64,000 nucleotides of DNA from Euglena gracilis (Eukaryota; Euglenida; Euglenophyceae; Euglenales), in the NCBI GenBank assembly GCA_039621445.1, contig CP154956.1:1043653-1107652 (forward strand). The letters run 5' to 3'. The notes under the pieces were generated by a model. It worked only from the letters and a program-made list of their open reading frames with translations. It was not told the DNA's origin and searched no databases. Position numbers and translations under genes: made by a program. Positions 53,001 to 63,057 of this stretch are shown piece by piece (position 1 is the first letter of the stretch; each line of letters opens with the position of its first letter).

Positions 53001-54265
53001 ACTTCTTGTTTGGTGTCATCAAACAAAATCTGCAATTTGATCATGTGGAACAGAAACAAACATCCATGAACAGAGTTGCGGATTTCCACACATATATCTT
53101 TGGGAATGATTCCCAAAAGAATATGGGTGGTTTGGGCGTATACCCACGTGTCATAAATGCACGATAGTGCTCACACGACATTGTGAGAAAGGGGGGGTTG
53201 CTAAGGTGGGTGGCGCGATACGCGCGGGGTCTAGCGCGATACGCGCATGATATGGCGCGATACGCGCGGGGGGGGGGGCAGTTGCCTCACTGCACAACAT
53301 GTGCGTGGGGGGGGGGTAGGCTAAGCGCGATATGCGCAGGATTCGCGCGACGCGCGGTGTGCGCAATTAGCGCTTGGGGGGGAATGTGAGCTATGCGCAT
53401 CGGCATTGATGTGCGCTATGCGCTTCGGGGGGAATGTGCACATAGTGCTGAATTTGTCTTGCACTTGACAAAAATTGGTCAATGAATAGAGCTCTCCGTT
53501 GGAGATATAGTGTGGGGGGATTAGTTTTGATGTATATATTCACCTTTGTGTTTGGTTGGTGATTGTGTGGAAAGTTCTCCCAGAGTGCACACCATGGGGG
53601 GAAGGTGCGGAGTAGTTGTCCTGGTCGCGCATGTCGGTCTTCGGGGGTCAGTGTGTAAGAAAAATTGTATGGGAATTTGAGCTGCGGGGGGTGTACAGGA
53701 TTGTCTGCAATCGACAAACCTGGTGGAAAACAAAAAATTGGAAGCAGCTGGGCGACTACTCGACACCGTTTAAACTTCCGGCCTTAGGGCTTTCGTCTTG
53801 GAACCCAGTGGAACGTATGGGGGTTAAGCTACTTGTTACCCCTACCGCATGTGGAACGTTTGTGGATATGCGGTGGGTAGGGGGGGCACTTTCTCTTTAC
53901 CCCGGGTTGAAAACGGTGTTGGTGTTGTAGAAAACGGTATTGCTGTCATCGAAAACGGTGTGTAAAAGTGATGGTTAGTGGGAGTTTTGGGGGGGGGAAT
54001 AATTTTGCGGTGTTGTGTGCATTCTTGGAGCGGGAATCCATTCAACCACAAGTGACACACATGGGGTATCCCCTAGTGCATCAACAACCGGTAACTCAAA
54101 CACTATCTATATGTCAAAAATGTGGCAGAATTTTGAGTGGGGACACCGGAAAAAACTGGAACGATGACCAGAAAGGATACTGGGCAGGGGATAACTAGGG
54201 TCATGACTCCTGTCACCTCCTTTCTAGTAGCCTCTGTAGTCCGCATTCCTGGGTTTCGCATGTCT
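50044..54265 (-). other. Non-coding internal region of the LTR element
   Basis: No frame over about 130 codons and no pol motif. Holds the GCGC palindrome cluster (53200-53435). Otherwise ordinary sequence with short T/A- and C-runs. In gag-only elements such a region is thought to carry packaging signals; that is only inference here. Confidence 0.6.
53200..53435. repeat. Cluster of GCGC-(N)-GCGC palindromes
   Basis: GGCGCGATACGCGC occurs three times (about 53212-53264). GCGCGATATGCGC, GCGCGACGCGCG, TATGCGCATC and GCGCTATGCGC follow, with G-runs between. Confidence 0.85.
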
Positions 54266-54943
54266 TTACTCAAAATCCGAACCAATGGCCATATCAGCCA
54301 TTGACTTTCTTGACGCATATACGTCTCTGAAGTTACTAGCGCTAAAGCAGGGATGATCCCTTTTATTACGTGGGGTATCATCCCCCTCCCTACCCGAAGC
54401 CGGGTGATAATCCTCGATAGAGGTTGTTCGTTGACCTACCTTATGCCTTTTGGCTGAAGTATGATCTTTTGAACTGCGACTCATATAGCGATGACTCTGG
54501 CTTGGGTGGGGAGGAGTCACATAGCGACATTTGGGTGAGGGGTGGTTGGTGGACCCGCACAGTGAACATGTGGATCTTGATCGATATTTTGAATTTTGCG
54601 AATGCGCATTTTGTGAAAAACGAGAACTGCATGATGATGCTGATCCTCTTGGGCTTGTGTTGCGCTTTCGCGCTGCGGGATTTGGACAATGGCAAGATAT
54701 ATGACCCTTTTTGTTACACAAAAAGCACAATTTGTCCGAAAATTCTTCCGAAGAGCGCGAATTGCGCGATTTGGTTTCCGCTATAGCGGTATGTGACAAG
54801 CGTGACACTTTTTTCACATAACTGACTTGTATAGCGGGTATTCCTGCTGTGGGGTGGCTCGTATAAGCCGACTGGATTTGTCCCAGAAGCTGTGATAGCT
54901 TCAACTGTTTGGAAACATAGTTCCATCGCTCATCGAGCGTCAA
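54266..54943 (-). CDS. LTR element gag, C-terminal part with two zinc knuckles
   Basis: 225 residues: CFLCNKKGHISCHC (C-x2-C-x4-H-x4-C) and CSLCGSTNHPSPKC (same spacing), set in Ser/Arg-rich sequence. This is the nucleocapsid part of gag, which binds the RNA. It lies in a third frame relative to the upstream segments; the join near 54943-54965 is a frameshift. It ends in a stop at 54266 with no pol after it. Confidence 0.85.
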   Translation of the reverse strand: MTLDERWNYVSKQLKLSQLLGQIQSAYTSHPTAGIPAIQVSYVKKVSRLSHTAIAETKSRNSRSSEEFSDKLCFLCNKKGHISCHCPNPAARKRNTSPRGSASSCSSRFSQNAHSQNSKYRSRSTCSLCGSTNHPSPKCRYVTPPHPSQSHRYMSRSSKDHTSAKRHKVGQRTTSIEDYHPASGREGDDTPRNKRDHPCFSASNFRDVYASRKSMADMAIGSDFE

Positions 54944-55385
54944 AATATGTCCTGCGAGTTCCTCTCGGTGAATTTTGTTTTATGAGTTTGGGTATAAAGT
55001 GCAGTAATACTGCGTCAAATTGCTCTTTCATTTGGGTTTCGCCTAACTCGTCTACTTCGGCTGCCAATGCGAGCCATTTTGAGTACCATAGGTCTATCGA
55101 CCTCCATTTTCGGTCATGGGGGGCATATTGCCGCCATTTTTTCTCCAGAGTGATTCTGGAAACTAAACTGGAACATGATGAAGCATATTGCTCTACCAAA
55201 TCCTGAAAAGACTGAATGACCAATTGTCTGGAGCGTTCCTTTTCGTCTTTTGGGAGGCAATCAATAAACTCCATCTTGATTACCTCCGGGTTGTCATCTT
55301 GGGTGGGTCCCTTCAAATCCCAGTAATATTCCCAGTAGCGGAAAAATTGTTTCCATGTGGTGGGATCATCCGTCCCATTGGGGCT
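54930..55385 (-). CDS. LTR element gag, capsid-like segment
   Basis: Open frame TDDPTTWKQFFRYWEYYWDL (starting about 55378) then SRQLVIQSFQDLVEQYASSC, KWLALAAEVDELGETQMKEQ and FDAVLLHFIPKLI. The pattern F-G/W-x-x-F and the spacing fit the retrotransposon gag (capsid) domain. It is one frame away from 55366-57459. Either programmed shifts, mutations or base-calling errors separate the three parts. Confidence 0.75.
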   Translation of the reverse strand, partial: SPNGTDDPTTWKQFFRYWEYYWDLKGPTQDDNPEVIKMEFIDCLPKDEKERSRQLVIQSFQDLVEQYASSCSSLVSRITLEKKWRQYAPHDRKWRSIDLWYSKWLALAAEVDELGETQMKEQFDAVLLHFIPKLIKQNSPRGTRRTYFDAR

Positions 55386-57459
55386 TCACTTTATTCGCTA
55401 TCGCGATGGTGTTTGTGAAGTCTTTCTGAGTAACCCGTGGCCCTTCGGTGGTATTCATTGAGCATGGGCCTGGGCGCAAAACCGCACCATGCGCGGGTAC
55501 CTCGGTGGTTGCACCAAGTGTACCTTTGGCTGTATTTTGCGAATGCGCATTCAGTATTCCACTTGGTGTACCATAGGTACCTTGTAAACTTGGTGAATTG
55601 CGAATGCGCGAGTGGTGATGCTGATGCATCTCAGGATCAATACCATGTGCGGGAGTGCGGCTCATACCGCGACAAAGTTCATGTTCCCAAATTTTTCGAT
55701 TTCTTTGAGGGTTTTGCTTGGCTTTCTCTTGAAAACCAACCCCATCATCCAAAAAATGGTCTATTGGGACTGGTACCGCTGGGGGAGGGACCACTGAATG
55801 AGCAGAATCGTAATTTTGTGGCAATGTGCCAATAGGCTCTGCCACAGGTGCGCTATTTGCACTTTTGGAGCTGGAATCTGCGGCAAGTGTGCCTACAACA
55901 CCCGTATCGGGTTTTTGTTGTAAAAAACGCAATTGTGCGTGTACTTGATCCAAATTTTCTGTAAAGTCACGAAAATTGCTCTCCAAATCATCGAGAATTT
56001 TCAGATGATCGGTGATTGCACCAATATCTTCCTGCAAACGCTTAATACGCCTGCGGTGTTTGGACATATCGTCCAGAAGAGGGATTTTGTCAGAAAAAGA
56101 CCGGAAATCTTGCGAAAGTTTTCCAAAACCACTTTCCAATTCCCGTAGTCGCACAGCTAGAGTGTGCACCGCTGCGGAAATAGACTCCAGTTGTGGAGGT
56201 GGTTTGGAAGGAGGGGTATTTTGCGGATTCCGCACGTTTTCAGCCATTGGCTGTTCCAAAAACACCGAAACTTGCGCGGATAGCGCTGAGAAATCTTTTT
56301 GCAAGTTTTTGACTTGCTGATTCACTGTTTCCTCGGTCCGTATCGGACTGTCACAATTTTCTTTTCTGACTTGGTGATTTTCATCACACATATCTGCAGA
56401 AAGTCGCTGAAATTCTAAATTATGTGAACATGGTACCGCAGTGCGGTTCTGCAACTCCGCAATTGCGGTCTGGATGTCAACAATATTGTTCTGCCACCGT
56501 TGGTGGTACGCATCCTGTCTGCTTGCGATATTCGCAATATGGGAGTAAAAACTTGTTATTTCAGCAGAATTTTCACCACACCTACATGACTTTCGCTCCA
56601 ACCGGGAAAGTCTTTCCTCCAATTGCTGCACATAAGTGCTGGAAGCGAAAGCTTCACCTGGTTGGGTGTGCATATGGTGAAAACTTGCCGATTCACGGAT
56701 CAGTTGCATAATGCGCTGTTGCGCTTCCTGGAATGCATTGAACTGCTTCAAGGTAACAAAAGCTCCCATATTAGGATTTTTGTGCTCAAAAAGTGCCGTT
56801 ATTGGCTCCACTTTTGCAAACAAATTTTGCAAACTATGTTGCATGTGCAAAAATGCCGCATCATTGCTGGATTGCGTCTCACACAAATTTTCGCTCGGTG
56901 CCTGAGAGTTTTGTGCGGGTGTGTCTTCCTTTGGAGGACATTTGTCAATTGTGCCTGTAGGCACCGTTGCGACATCTGGTTGCATATAAGTACAACAAGA
57001 TGCCTGACTTTGATAATCACACTGGGCGATGGGTTGCTCAATAGAGCCACACGCCGATAGGCGTTGCACCCATTGCGCAGCGGGGTTATCGCCTAAATCA
57101 AACACCGTTAGGTGTGGAAACTCCTGGGTGGGGAAATGCTCGATGGAGCTGTGGGGGGAATGCTCGATAGAGCTGGAAAACGGGGTGGGGGAGTGCTCGG
57201 TAGAGCTGAAAATTACAGTAAGGGGATGCTCAATAGAGCTGAAAGCTGGGGTGGGGGGGTGCTCAATAGAGCTGGAAATCACTGGGGTGGGGGGATGCTC
57301 AATAGAGCTGGAAGTTTTGGCGTGGGGATGCTCTATAGAGCTTGGGGTATACCTGGACTGGAGCGTATAGTCCTCTTGCAACAATTCATGACAAGTGCTT
57401 CTCAAAGAATTTATCAATTCTTGGTAATCAATGAGTGTGTTGGTGCTTGAGCTCTGCAT
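55366..57459 (-). CDS. LTR element gag, long N-terminal coiled-coil segment
   Basis: 697 residues from ATG 57459. Residues about 40-105 are repeats of SSIEHPPTP. Heptad-rich stretches (VQQLEERLSRLERK, LREELESGF-type, FSDKIPLLDDMSKHRRRIKR) indicate coiled coils. A Pro-rich link and the sequence KVKPQWDG end the frame, where the capsid-like segment continues in another frame. Unusually long for a gag N-terminus. Confidence 0.75.
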   Translation of the reverse strand: MQSSSTNTLIDYQELINSLRSTCHELLQEDYTLQSRYTPSSIEHPHAKTSSSIEHPPTPVISSSIEHPPTPAFSSIEHPLTVIFSSTEHSPTPFSSSIEHSPHSSIEHFPTQEFPHLTVFDLGDNPAAQWVQRLSACGSIEQPIAQCDYQSQASCCTYMQPDVATVPTGTIDKCPPKEDTPAQNSQAPSENLCETQSSNDAAFLHMQHSLQNLFAKVEPITALFEHKNPNMGAFVTLKQFNAFQEAQQRIMQLIRESASFHHMHTQPGEAFASSTYVQQLEERLSRLERKSCRCGENSAEITSFYSHIANIASRQDAYHQRWQNNIVDIQTAIAELQNRTAVPCSHNLEFQRLSADMCDENHQVRKENCDSPIRTEETVNQQVKNLQKDFSALSAQVSVFLEQPMAENVRNPQNTPPSKPPPQLESISAAVHTLAVRLRELESGFGKLSQDFRSFSDKIPLLDDMSKHRRRIKRLQEDIGAITDHLKILDDLESNFRDFTENLDQVHAQLRFLQQKPDTGVVGTLAADSSSKSANSAPVAEPIGTLPQNYDSAHSVVPPPAVPVPIDHFLDDGVGFQEKAKQNPQRNRKIWEHELCRGMSRTPAHGIDPEMHQHHHSRIRNSPSLQGTYGTPSGILNAHSQNTAKGTLGATTEVPAHGAVLRPGPCSMNTTEGPRVTQKDFTNTIAIANKVKPQWDG
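57118..57345 (-). repeat. Minisatellite in gag (SSIEHPPTP units)
   Basis: About eight units with GGGGATGCTCAATAGAGCTG on the + strand, about 27-33 bp each. Confidence 0.9.
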
Positions 57460-57765
57460 ATTTTTATTCGCAGAAAAAACACAAGCAAACCCAAAAAGGT
57501 AAGCAAAGGAACAAACTTAGAAGGATATGGCAGCGTATACTGCCCAGAGCCTCCTGAAGCTTGTACCTGTGCTTGGAAGTTGGCTCCAAACAGTTCGTGG
57601 ATGCTTTGTAGCCTATAGGCTCAGCACCACTCACTGTTTGAAGTCACCTGTTAAGATGAGGGGGAGAAGGGGGGAGAAGGGGCGTAGGAAAGAAACCAAA
57701 TCTGCTACCAAGTGTATTCCTTGGTAGTCTTTCTGTTTGTGAAGTATGTGTAGGTTCGTAACCTA

Positions 57766-57775
57766 TTCTGCTACC
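57766..57775 (-). promoter_or_regulatory. Primer-binding site, initiator Met tRNA-like
   Basis: Minus strand after the 5' LTR and a 2-nt spacer: TGGTAGCAGA. It is complementary to the 3' end TCTGCTACCA typical of many initiator-Met tRNAs. Confidence 0.8.
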
Positions 57776-57777
57776 AA

Positions 57778-58188
57778 GTGTACGTCCCCTGACTCTATTC
57801 CCACTGCCTGTCGGCCTACTTACACCCTCCCGTGGGAACAGAACCAGGAGAGTAACAAAAAAAGAAGGTCTTTCACTTAACTATTAGTTTTTATTGCCTT
57901 TGGGCTTATGCAGAGCACAAGGCAAACCAGAGGGTTTCTTTGGAAACTAGTTCCACAAGTGTTCTCCAATCGGAGTGTTGGAATTGAAAGTGCCTTTGAT
58001 CAGGCTTTTGATGAGAAGAATAAAATAATACCACCTGTGAAGAGAAAGGCAGATCCGAGATAGGATAGGCCATTCCTAATTCTGCAATTTGTATTGCAGA
58101 ACATGGAATAGTACTATCTGGCATGACATTGTACATTTCTGCAGTCTGCTGCTATGCACAGTGCCATGTTCATGCTGCCTGGTACACA
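57778..58188 (-). repeat. 5' LTR (minus-strand element)
   Basis: See 49623-50033. CTTCCA follows at 58189-58194. As 5' LTR it should hold the promoter; no clear TATA box is claimed. Confidence 0.92.
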
Positions 58189-58663
58189 CTTCCACGGTAA
58201 TGGACGAGGGAAAAGACCAGCATTACAATTTTCGAATAAATTACGCTTTACAAATTACACACCTGCAAGTTACGGTTTCTAGCGGTAATTATCGAAAGGT
58301 CAAGGGTCAGCGAACCCCTCCCATACCCCCACGCCTTTTTGCTTCTATTTTCGACTTTTTTTGACCCGGAAATTGAGAAGTTTCGGTGACCGAAAACTGG
58401 AGGTTGGACGGAAACCCCCCCTTCAGAGATTCCAATAAAAGCCTGCACTTACAGGTTGAGCCCGGGTCCTTTTTGGCGGGGTTTAGTTGTAAAAATTGAT
58501 TTTTTTCCAGATCCTCAATAAATTTTTCCGCGAAACAAAAATTTTTTGTGGACACCAAAAATATTTTTGTGGTTCACCTATGGTCACCCAAAAAGTTATT
58601 TTTTGTGGTTCACCTGTGACACAAAAATAAAATTTGTCGTTCTCACTTCTTTTGTGAAGCGCA

Positions 58664-59927
58664 GGGGAGGTCTTACTGCGCCTTTGTTGCCGGAGTTGGC
58701 GATGACGAGTCCTCCTCTGACGCCTTGGCGAAGCTGAACCGTCGTGCCCCCCCCCCTCATATAGATGTTTGGTGGGCGGCCCCCTTTCATGCTGGGATGT
58801 CGTTCTCTTTCTGGTGTTTTCCTGGGTGGGGGGTCTGGGTTACTTGGCTGGGTGTCCGATTTCTGGCTGGGACGTCTCTCTTTTTCTCTGGGTGGGTGGG
58901 TTGGGCTCTCCGTCGTCTTGTGATTAGCCCTCTTGGTCAATTCCTTCCCTCTGGGCCATAATTTTTGATTATTTTTTTTTTGATACGACTCGCAGCCTCA
59001 AATAATGGGCCTGGAAGGCTCGAAAATTTTTCCACTGACCCAGTTGCTGGAATTCCTCCTCTTGCAAACCAGCATTCCACCATAAAACCACAGCGCCTCT
59101 GGTGCTGTCCCCGCTCCCCGTCTCGCCGAAAAGCAGGCATCGTCCGGTATTTTAGTCGTTTGTCGTTTAAAACTCGTTTTTATTTCAGAGATTAGAACAT
59201 TTTGTATTTAGGTCGTTTTTTATACAGTGAGGGGGGTCTGCGGCTGCCATAAAGGAAATTTGTCGTTGGAGTATGGAAGGCCACCCCAGATGCGTTCCCT
59301 CGTCGGCTATTAAGAGCGAACCAAAGTGGGGTTTCCACTGGGTGGTGTCCACCCACCGCCTTACAAAATTTCTTTGGTGAGGGAATTCGCTCTGTCTGAG
59401 GTCAAATGCCTTTTGCCATCAAAAAACCATAACAAATAATTTTTGTGTCTAACCATGTGGACTGTCCTCTCCACATACTCTTTAATAGACACCTCGGGCT
59501 CCGCCCTTTGCCCTTGTGATCACCCTTATGATTTGTGCTCCCAAGGTTTTTGTGCCTCGCCCTCGGTGTCCCTTCCTCACTTGTCGTTCTGCCTCCAGGG
59601 AGTACAAAATGCCAGGGACTTATGAGTGGGTTGTGTGGCAGATTCAAAATATCTTCCCACCTTGGGTACTGCCACCCTTTCCTTTGCAACAGAATGAAAA
59701 TTTTTTCTCCTACGAAACTGATTTTTCGCTGGGTTCTTCCTAGATCACCCCCCCTGTGGAGGGCTAACAGCATTCAGCAAATGATACAGACAATTGTGAA
59801 ACGGGTTTGGCGCGTTTGTTTAAGTTCTCTAAAAAAGCCGTGGGATCCCCAAAATGGGCATATCTGGCCACATTTGAGTTCCAGTTTCTTTTCGGTGGAG
59901 CCAGAAGGGGGGAAAACCACAATGACC
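58664..59927 (-). pseudogene. Truncated DIRS-A-type recombinase fragment (U2)
   Basis: Copy of 44128-45391 with small differences, for example GGDLGRTQRK instead of GVDLARTQRK, which also alters the region of the first catalytic Arg. Confidence 0.85.
59488..59606 (+). mobile_element. Mini-DIRS (119 bp) in U2
   Basis: Copy of 44952-45070; its left end GACACCTCGGGCTCCG is closer to the DIRS-B end than the U1 copy. Confidence 0.85.
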
Positions 59928-61195
59928 TCGTACTCCCTCGATGGAAAACGACAAGGGAGGAAAGGACACCGAGGGCGAAGCACAAAGACCTTGTAAGGCC
60001 ATGCCCTGCTCGCCGGCGGTGTTGTTCGGATTGTTTTTTTTGTGCGTTGGGTTAGGAGTTCCTGCTCAGTGCCCCCTCGCTGGAGTTGGCTGACGCTGCT
60101 GCTCCGACTTGGCGCCGTGGCTTCTTGCCCCTTGAGGGTGTTCCTCCCTCACTCCCCCTTTGGCCCCCATTTTCTGACCGAGGGCTTTTGAACACAAATT
60201 TTCTTTTACGGGTGGGGGAGTCACACTCACAAGGTCTTTGTGCTTCGCCCTCGGTGTCCCTTCCTCTCTTTTCGTTTTACTCTCGTTGGAGTACGAGATT
60301 CCTCGGGCTCCGCACTTTGCCCTTGTGACACCTGATTGTGCACTGAAATTAGGGGGGCCAGGACATTTTCCAGGGCATCTTGGGCACCAAGTCGTTGGTA
60401 GTGGGCTGTAAAAGCTTCCACCCACTTTCACAAACTTCTTGGGCAGAAAGGACCAACTTTTTGAGTAAACCAACTCCTGCCCCTCCTGGTGGACGTCCCA
60501 CACCCGGGGGGTCACCCCACGCTTGGATAAAAATCCTTTTGTGATAGAAGCTATGGTTTCTGCACTTATGGCCCTAAAGGGGGTTTTTAGTGAAATCACA
60601 AGGGGGCCCCCGGGTCCGACGAATAAACGTGTTGGCTGCCACATAACACATCATTAAATGAAAGATGCTTATTTGTGGACCTGTGGGAATGGACTCCACC
60701 CTTTCCCACTTGTGAAACTTCTGGCCTTTACGTTAAATTTTTATGTAGGGTGCCCTACCCAACACACTGATGGTTCGTTTGAGCTGTGCCAAGTCTGAAG
60801 ACCTGTATAAACAGAGGATTCGTGAGCTAAAAAATGAGCCATGTACACAGTGTACAAACATCTGTGGGCATTTGGGCCTTGGCCATCCCCAGGAGGATTG
60901 GGAGTGGGTCCCAAAATGCCTCATACATCTCCAGATTTTGGTTTCAAAGCTTCTTGTAAGGGGTCAACAGGGTGTGGAATCTTAGCCCACAAAACGCAAA
61001 AATCATAACCACAGTACTGTATGCGTTACGGTCTTGGGCCTTGGAAAATTGGAACAATTTTATGAAAGCGTCAGCCACTTGGTCTGTGGTGGCTTCAGGG
61101 GGGAGTGGGCACCCCCATTTGCAACAAATTTCCCCAAAGAAGTGCAAAAGCTTTCTGATAACCTTTTAAACTGGGGTTTCTCCCAGGACGATCGT
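59928..61195 (-). mobile_element. DIRS-B-type 3' fragment with recombinase remnant (U2)
   Basis: Copy of 45392-46665. A longer frame survives here (60066-60644) with RLFVGPGGPLVISLKTPFRA and the GGRxxEGEAQ-like tail. The THSTRGAG motif is degraded (DVHQEGQEL). Confidence 0.85.
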
Positions 61196-62032
61196 GGCAG
61201 ATCCTATGGGTTGTCGTGACACGTATCTCACCTGGTCGAGTGTTCCCTTTATCCTCACGTGTGGTATTTTATTCTCCAAATTTTTGCCTGATTCAAGTAA
61301 GAGTAAAATCGTCTGAAACAACAGAACACAACTTTGAAAGAAATTGCTTTCGCAGCGACTTGCTTTGTGCTTTGCCTTACCATAGGGGAATTGGGACAAA
61401 TGTTTATTGTTACTCCAAAAGACATTTCCATCATCTAAGTAGGTGCACATCAGGAGAAAGCGAAAAGGTTTCTCCGGGGCAAAAGGGGTCAAAAGGGAAA
61501 TCTTTGGACGTACCCTTGGTAGCAGCTTTAGGCAATGATCCCACACACACATTTCGCACAGGAATACAGAGAAACTCCGTGGTTGACTGGTGGTGAGGAT
61601 CGTACTGAGCCGTGAAACGCGGTGGAAGAACTGTTCCTGGCCCCCAGACAACCTTTAAGCACTGATACAGGTCTGTTCGGTAAACACCGATACAACCTTT
61701 CGGTCGCTGTTGCACTGCTTGTCTTTGGGAATTTTTGGGTTTTTGCCTTTGTTCCCATCTCAAGGAATGCAAAGCACAACACCCAACCCTTAATTAGGTT
61801 ATAAATTGTTGATGAGCTCATTGACAAATCCTGAAGAATAAGTCGCGGATTAGAACGGTTAAATGGAAATTGGTTTCAATTCCCGACCACCAAGCAGCAA
61901 CCACACCAAGACAAATTGAGTCATTTGTCATTGCCACGGGGAGAAACGCCTTTGTTGTCGCAAGGAGGGGATCAGCCTCTTTCATCATCATTGTCATTGG
62001 TTTTCCGGGATGTAGGAGGTAAAATTCCTTCA
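61196..62032 (+). other. U2 right part: no recognised gene
   Basis: Copy of 46666-47490. Short conserved minus-strand frames as in U1; no domain. Confidence 0.4.
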
Positions 62033-62669
62033 GTCTCCCGAACTATGTTGTTTTTGCACAGCCTTCACTCCCGGGGGTCCGTGGGGGGATACAGGCGGAG
62101 TGGGGGGTAGGCGCGATGGGCTCTGGGGTGAGGGGTAGGTTCGGGATACTCCCTTTTCCACGTAGGATTTTTTCCCGGGGACCGAAGGCCCTCCTTTTTG
62201 GGGAGTGGTTGGATGGGGGAGTCCGGCTTGGCGTCCCTTCCGGCAGTGGGGGGGGGGTTAGGAAAAGGCCTGGTTACCCTCCCCTAGGCTTCAGATACCC
62301 CAGCACCAACACCTTTTTGGCTTGTGCTGCTCTCCTGCGCCAGCAGATAGCCAATCTTTTGTAATCTTTTGCTTGTTCCGCCCTTGGGATTTTGATTTTC
62401 TTGAACTTTTGCACTTCCTTGACTCCAGTGCCTTTCCTTGAATTGCCTTGAAATCCTTTGAAAATTGATATAATTTGACCTTGGTCTTGATTCAGCAGGC
62501 ACAATCTTGAATTGAAACCATACGTAAGAAAGAGGGAGCCTGCAGTGAAATACAGAACAGTTAGAGAGCGGTTTGCGCTTTTTTGATGCTGAATTAGCGC
62601 AGTGGTTCGCTTTATACAACAGCAGGCTGTAATAGTGGCAATGGAAGGTGCAGCGACAGTCCGCCAACT
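62033..62669 (+). other. Block of about 640 bp present only in U2
   Basis: Starts AGTCTCCCGAACTATG and ends CCGCCAACTCTTC, between CCTTC and CTCCACTCCGAT.CACC that are adjacent in U1 (47490). A minus-strand frame (62274-62789) with Lys/Arg-rich sequence has no recognised family. Insertion in U2 or deletion in U1. Confidence 0.6.
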
Positions 62670-63057
62670 CTTCCTCCACTCCGATCCACCGGGAGAAAAA
62701 ATCGCGAAGGGAAAAATTTGCCTCGAGCTCTGTGAACTTCGTTCAAAAATAAACGAAAATTCGGCCAGCGTAGCCCCCCCCCCAATCAAAAATCTATCAT
62801 GGGGAGAATTCTGACTTTTTGAACCCCGGAGGTAAATCTTTGGGGGAATTTAGGCCCCCACCCCCCGAACGTTCAGCTTGACCACCTGTGGAGAGTTCGG
62901 ACAGCCAACCCCCTCCACGGACGCTTTTGTCTCAATTTCTCATGGCAAACAAAAAGACTAGGATTCTTGGATGGAAAGGTGTTCTGTTGAATAACACAGT
63001 GCTTGCGGACATCCGAAATACAACCAACCCTTCATGAATGAAATCCGGTTAAATTCA

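Larger units (their letters stand above)
49623..58188 (-). mobile_element. Gag-only LTR retrotransposon (8.6 kb), minus strand
   Basis: Two 411-bp LTRs, a primer-binding site (57766-57775), a polypurine tract (50034-50043), a 6-bp TSD (CTTCCA) and a known empty site in U1. The coding part is restricted to gag (54266-57459). The 4.2 kb between gag and the 3' LTR has no protease, RT, RNase H or integrase motif on either strand that I can find. It would depend on a partner element's enzymes, like plant LARD/TR-GAG elements. Confidence 0.9.
47870..63057 (+). repeat. Tandem duplication unit U2
   Basis: Second copy of the unit described at 32532-47869, holding the LTR element 49623-58188 and the extra 62033-62669 block. 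The site matching the DIRS-B insertion (about 48955-48972) is empty. Confidence 0.9.
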
